From a bacterium (GTDB taxonomy: Bacteria; UBA10199; DSSB01): 6,098 nucleotides of DNA. The stretch is taken from NCBI GenBank assembly GCA_030426445.1, contig JAUHYS010000138.1, positions 1 to 6,098 of the forward strand. The letters run 5' to 3'. The stretch's first letter is position 1. The number at the start of each line of letters is the position of its first letter. Position numbers and translations under genes: made by a program. Shown one piece after another: positions 5,167 to 6,098 of this stretch. The notes beneath the pieces are model-generated. The model did no database searches. It saw nothing but the letters and a program-made list of their open reading frames with translations, and was not told the DNA's origin.

Positions 5167-5754
5167 TTAACCATGTTTTGAAAAATATTCTTTAGAATCT
5201 TTTGGATTTGGTTTGATGGTATCAGAACCAGGTTTCCAGTTAGCAGGGCAGACTTCTCCATTTTTTTGGAAAAAATCTAAAGCATCCACTACGCGGATGG
5301 CTTCTTCCACACTGCGACCTAAGGGAAGGTCATTGACAACTTGGTGACGGAGTACACCTTCTTCATCAATCAGAAAAAGCCCACGAAGCGCAATGCCCGC
5401 ATTTTCTAAAAGCACTCCATATTTGCGGCTAATATCTTTGGTGGTATCGGCAATTAAAGGATATTGAATTTCGCCCAAGCCGCCTTCGGCACGTGGAGTT
5501 TTTTTCCATGCTAGATGGCTGAACTGGCTGTCAATGGAAGCGCCTAGAACCTGAACTCCGCGTTTTTTAAACTCTTCGATTTGTTCACTAAAGGCAATGA
5601 TTTCGGTGGGGCAGACAAAAGTAAAATCAAGTGGGTAAAAGAAAAGAACGACTTTTTTGCCTTTAAAGTCCGAAAGAGAGATTTGTTTAAAAGAATTGTC
5701 TTCGACAACGGCAGTTGCGGTAAAATCAGGGGCTTTTTGTTGAACTTGAATCAT
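5167..5754 (-). CDS. Typical 2-Cys peroxiredoxin (AhpC/TSA family)
   Basis: This 195-aa thiol peroxidase reduces H2O2 and organic peroxides in the cytoplasm, using a thioredoxin- or AhpF-type reductant. The peroxidatic cysteine is Cys48 in [11 protein letters not shown], with Pro41 and Thr45 of the PxxxTxxC active site; Arg124 is the likely conserved active-site arginine. The resolving cysteine is Cys169 in GEVCPANW. Residues 91-94 (GGLG) and Tyr190-Phe191 near the C-terminus are the two motifs of over-oxidation-sensitive Prx1/AhpC-type enzymes. ATG 5754 is chosen because GGAG lies 7 nt upstream and the family N-terminus starts there. An in-frame ATG at 5838 would add 28 residues unlike the family and has no ribosome site. 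No peroxide-reductase gene is adjacent. A structured inverted repeat follows its stop. Confidence 0.5.
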   Translation of the reverse strand: MIQVQQKAPDFTATAVVEDNSFKQISLSDFKGKKVVLFFYPLDFTFVCPTEIIAFSEQIEEFKKRGVQVLGASIDSQFSHLAWKKTPRAEGGLGEIQYPLIADTTKDISRKYGVLLENAGIALRGLFLIDEEGVLRHQVVNDLPLGRSVEEAIRVVDALDFFQKNGEVCPANWKPGSDTIKPNPKDSKEYFSKHG

Positions 5755-5885
5755 GTTTTTTCTCCATTTTAATTTGATGGTTGGGTAATCAATGGTATGA
5801 ACCCCAGAGTTTTCTGGATTTATTTTTTCCTGATCCATTGGGAAAAATCAAACCATTGCTTCTTGTCCCTTGAAGTGGGAACAAA

Positions 5886-5914
5886 TGTATTTATTTCATC
5901 ACATTTGATGTAAA
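5886..5914 (-). promoter_or_regulatory. Possible peroxiredoxin promoter overlapping a dyad
   Basis: On the minus strand TTTACA (5909-5914) and AATACA (5886-5891) are 17 bp apart. The spacer contains most of a dyad CATCA-N4-TGATG (5897-5910 on the plus strand), which could be an operator. The -10 is poor (three of six), so the call is weak; it would give a leader of about 125 nt before ATG 5754. No OxyR-type ATAG/CTAT spacing is seen here. Confidence 0.5.
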
Positions 5915-5969
5915 AAATCAGGACTTCTTCTATCGAGATATCGGTGAATTTGCAACTATAAATCAGGCC

Positions 5970-6098
5970 TTATTTCTCTGGAGCGATAATCTCTACAAAC
6001 ATTCTTTCTAGATAAGCTAAAATATCTTCCGAACTGATAGCGCTATAGCTTTTAGCGTCGGAGTTTTGGAAAGCGACATGGCGATGTCCGTCGATGGA
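5970..6098 (-). CDS. C-terminal end (42 aa) of an unrecognised protein, cut by right edge
   Basis: The minus strand is open from 6098 to a TAA at 5970-5972. The 42 residues begin SIDGHRHVAFQ and end with an amphipathic helix (SSEDILAYLERMFVEI) and a short charged tail. A reading frame open to the edge, a plausible helix-forming composition and the same strand as the peroxiredoxin support a real gene. The family cannot be named from this tail. The 215 bp to the peroxiredoxin start suggest separate transcription, although no clear terminator follows the stop. Confidence 0.5.
   Translation of the reverse strand, partial: SIDGHRHVAFQNSDAKSYSAISSEDILAYLERMFVEIIAPEK

Noticed and set aside
5755..5838. 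28-residue N-terminal extension of the peroxiredoxin
   Set aside because: It is unlike the family and lacks a ribosome site, whereas the internal ATG 5754 has GGAG at correct spacing.
6037..6046. ATAGCGCTAT palindrome as an OxyR-like site
   Set aside because: It lies inside the reading frame of the right-edge gene, downstream of any promoter, and lacks the spacing of an OxyR site.

Overview
This is a low-GC bacterial window whose intergenic DNA is AT-richer than its genes. The recognisable genes are a gammaproteobacterial-type ElbB, a typical 2-Cys peroxiredoxin and a DUF4149 membrane protein. A low-GC gammaproteobacterium, possibly a host-associated one of the Legionellales type, would fit; that lineage is an inference and no marker gene here proves it.

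Layout. (1) Positions 2-1117, minus strand: the N-terminal 372 codons of a large, acidic, coiled-coil protein that runs off the left edge and ends in a TPR-like helix pair. (2) Positions 1118-1654: a very AT-rich divergent intergenic region holding a terminator/anti-terminator-like hairpin pair, a possible small-RNA promoter, a perfect dyad and a three-copy 8-bp tandem repeat. (3) Positions 1655-3503, plus strand: three small proteins of unrecognised family (135, 90 and about 100 aa), then a Rossmann-like protein with a striking CPxxC-x5-CP cysteine cluster. The start of that last gene is disturbed by a run of ten A. (4) Positions 3500-3976, minus strand: a four-helix DUF4149 membrane protein, convergent with and overlapping the previous gene by 4 bp. 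(5) Positions 4072-5069, plus strand: elbB, broken by a one-base frameshift just before its nucleophile cysteine, then a small unrecognised protein. (6) Positions 5077-5159: a long inverted repeat whose three mismatches all become G-U pairs in RNA read from the minus strand, so it is probably a structured 3' UTR of the peroxiredoxin mRNA. (7) Positions 5167-5754, minus strand: the 2-Cys peroxiredoxin. (8) Positions 5970-6098, minus strand: the C-terminal end of an unrecognised gene running off the right edge.

Functionally, the right half is housekeeping: peroxide detoxification, a DJ-1/PfpI-superfamily enzyme and a membrane protein. The left half looks accessory: orphan small genes divergent from a coiled-coil/TPR protein across a long regulatory gap. 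Both disrupted reading frames (A10 near 2763-2772, GGG at 4462-4464) would be repaired by one extra base in a homopolymer, so assembly error must be excluded before either is read as biology.
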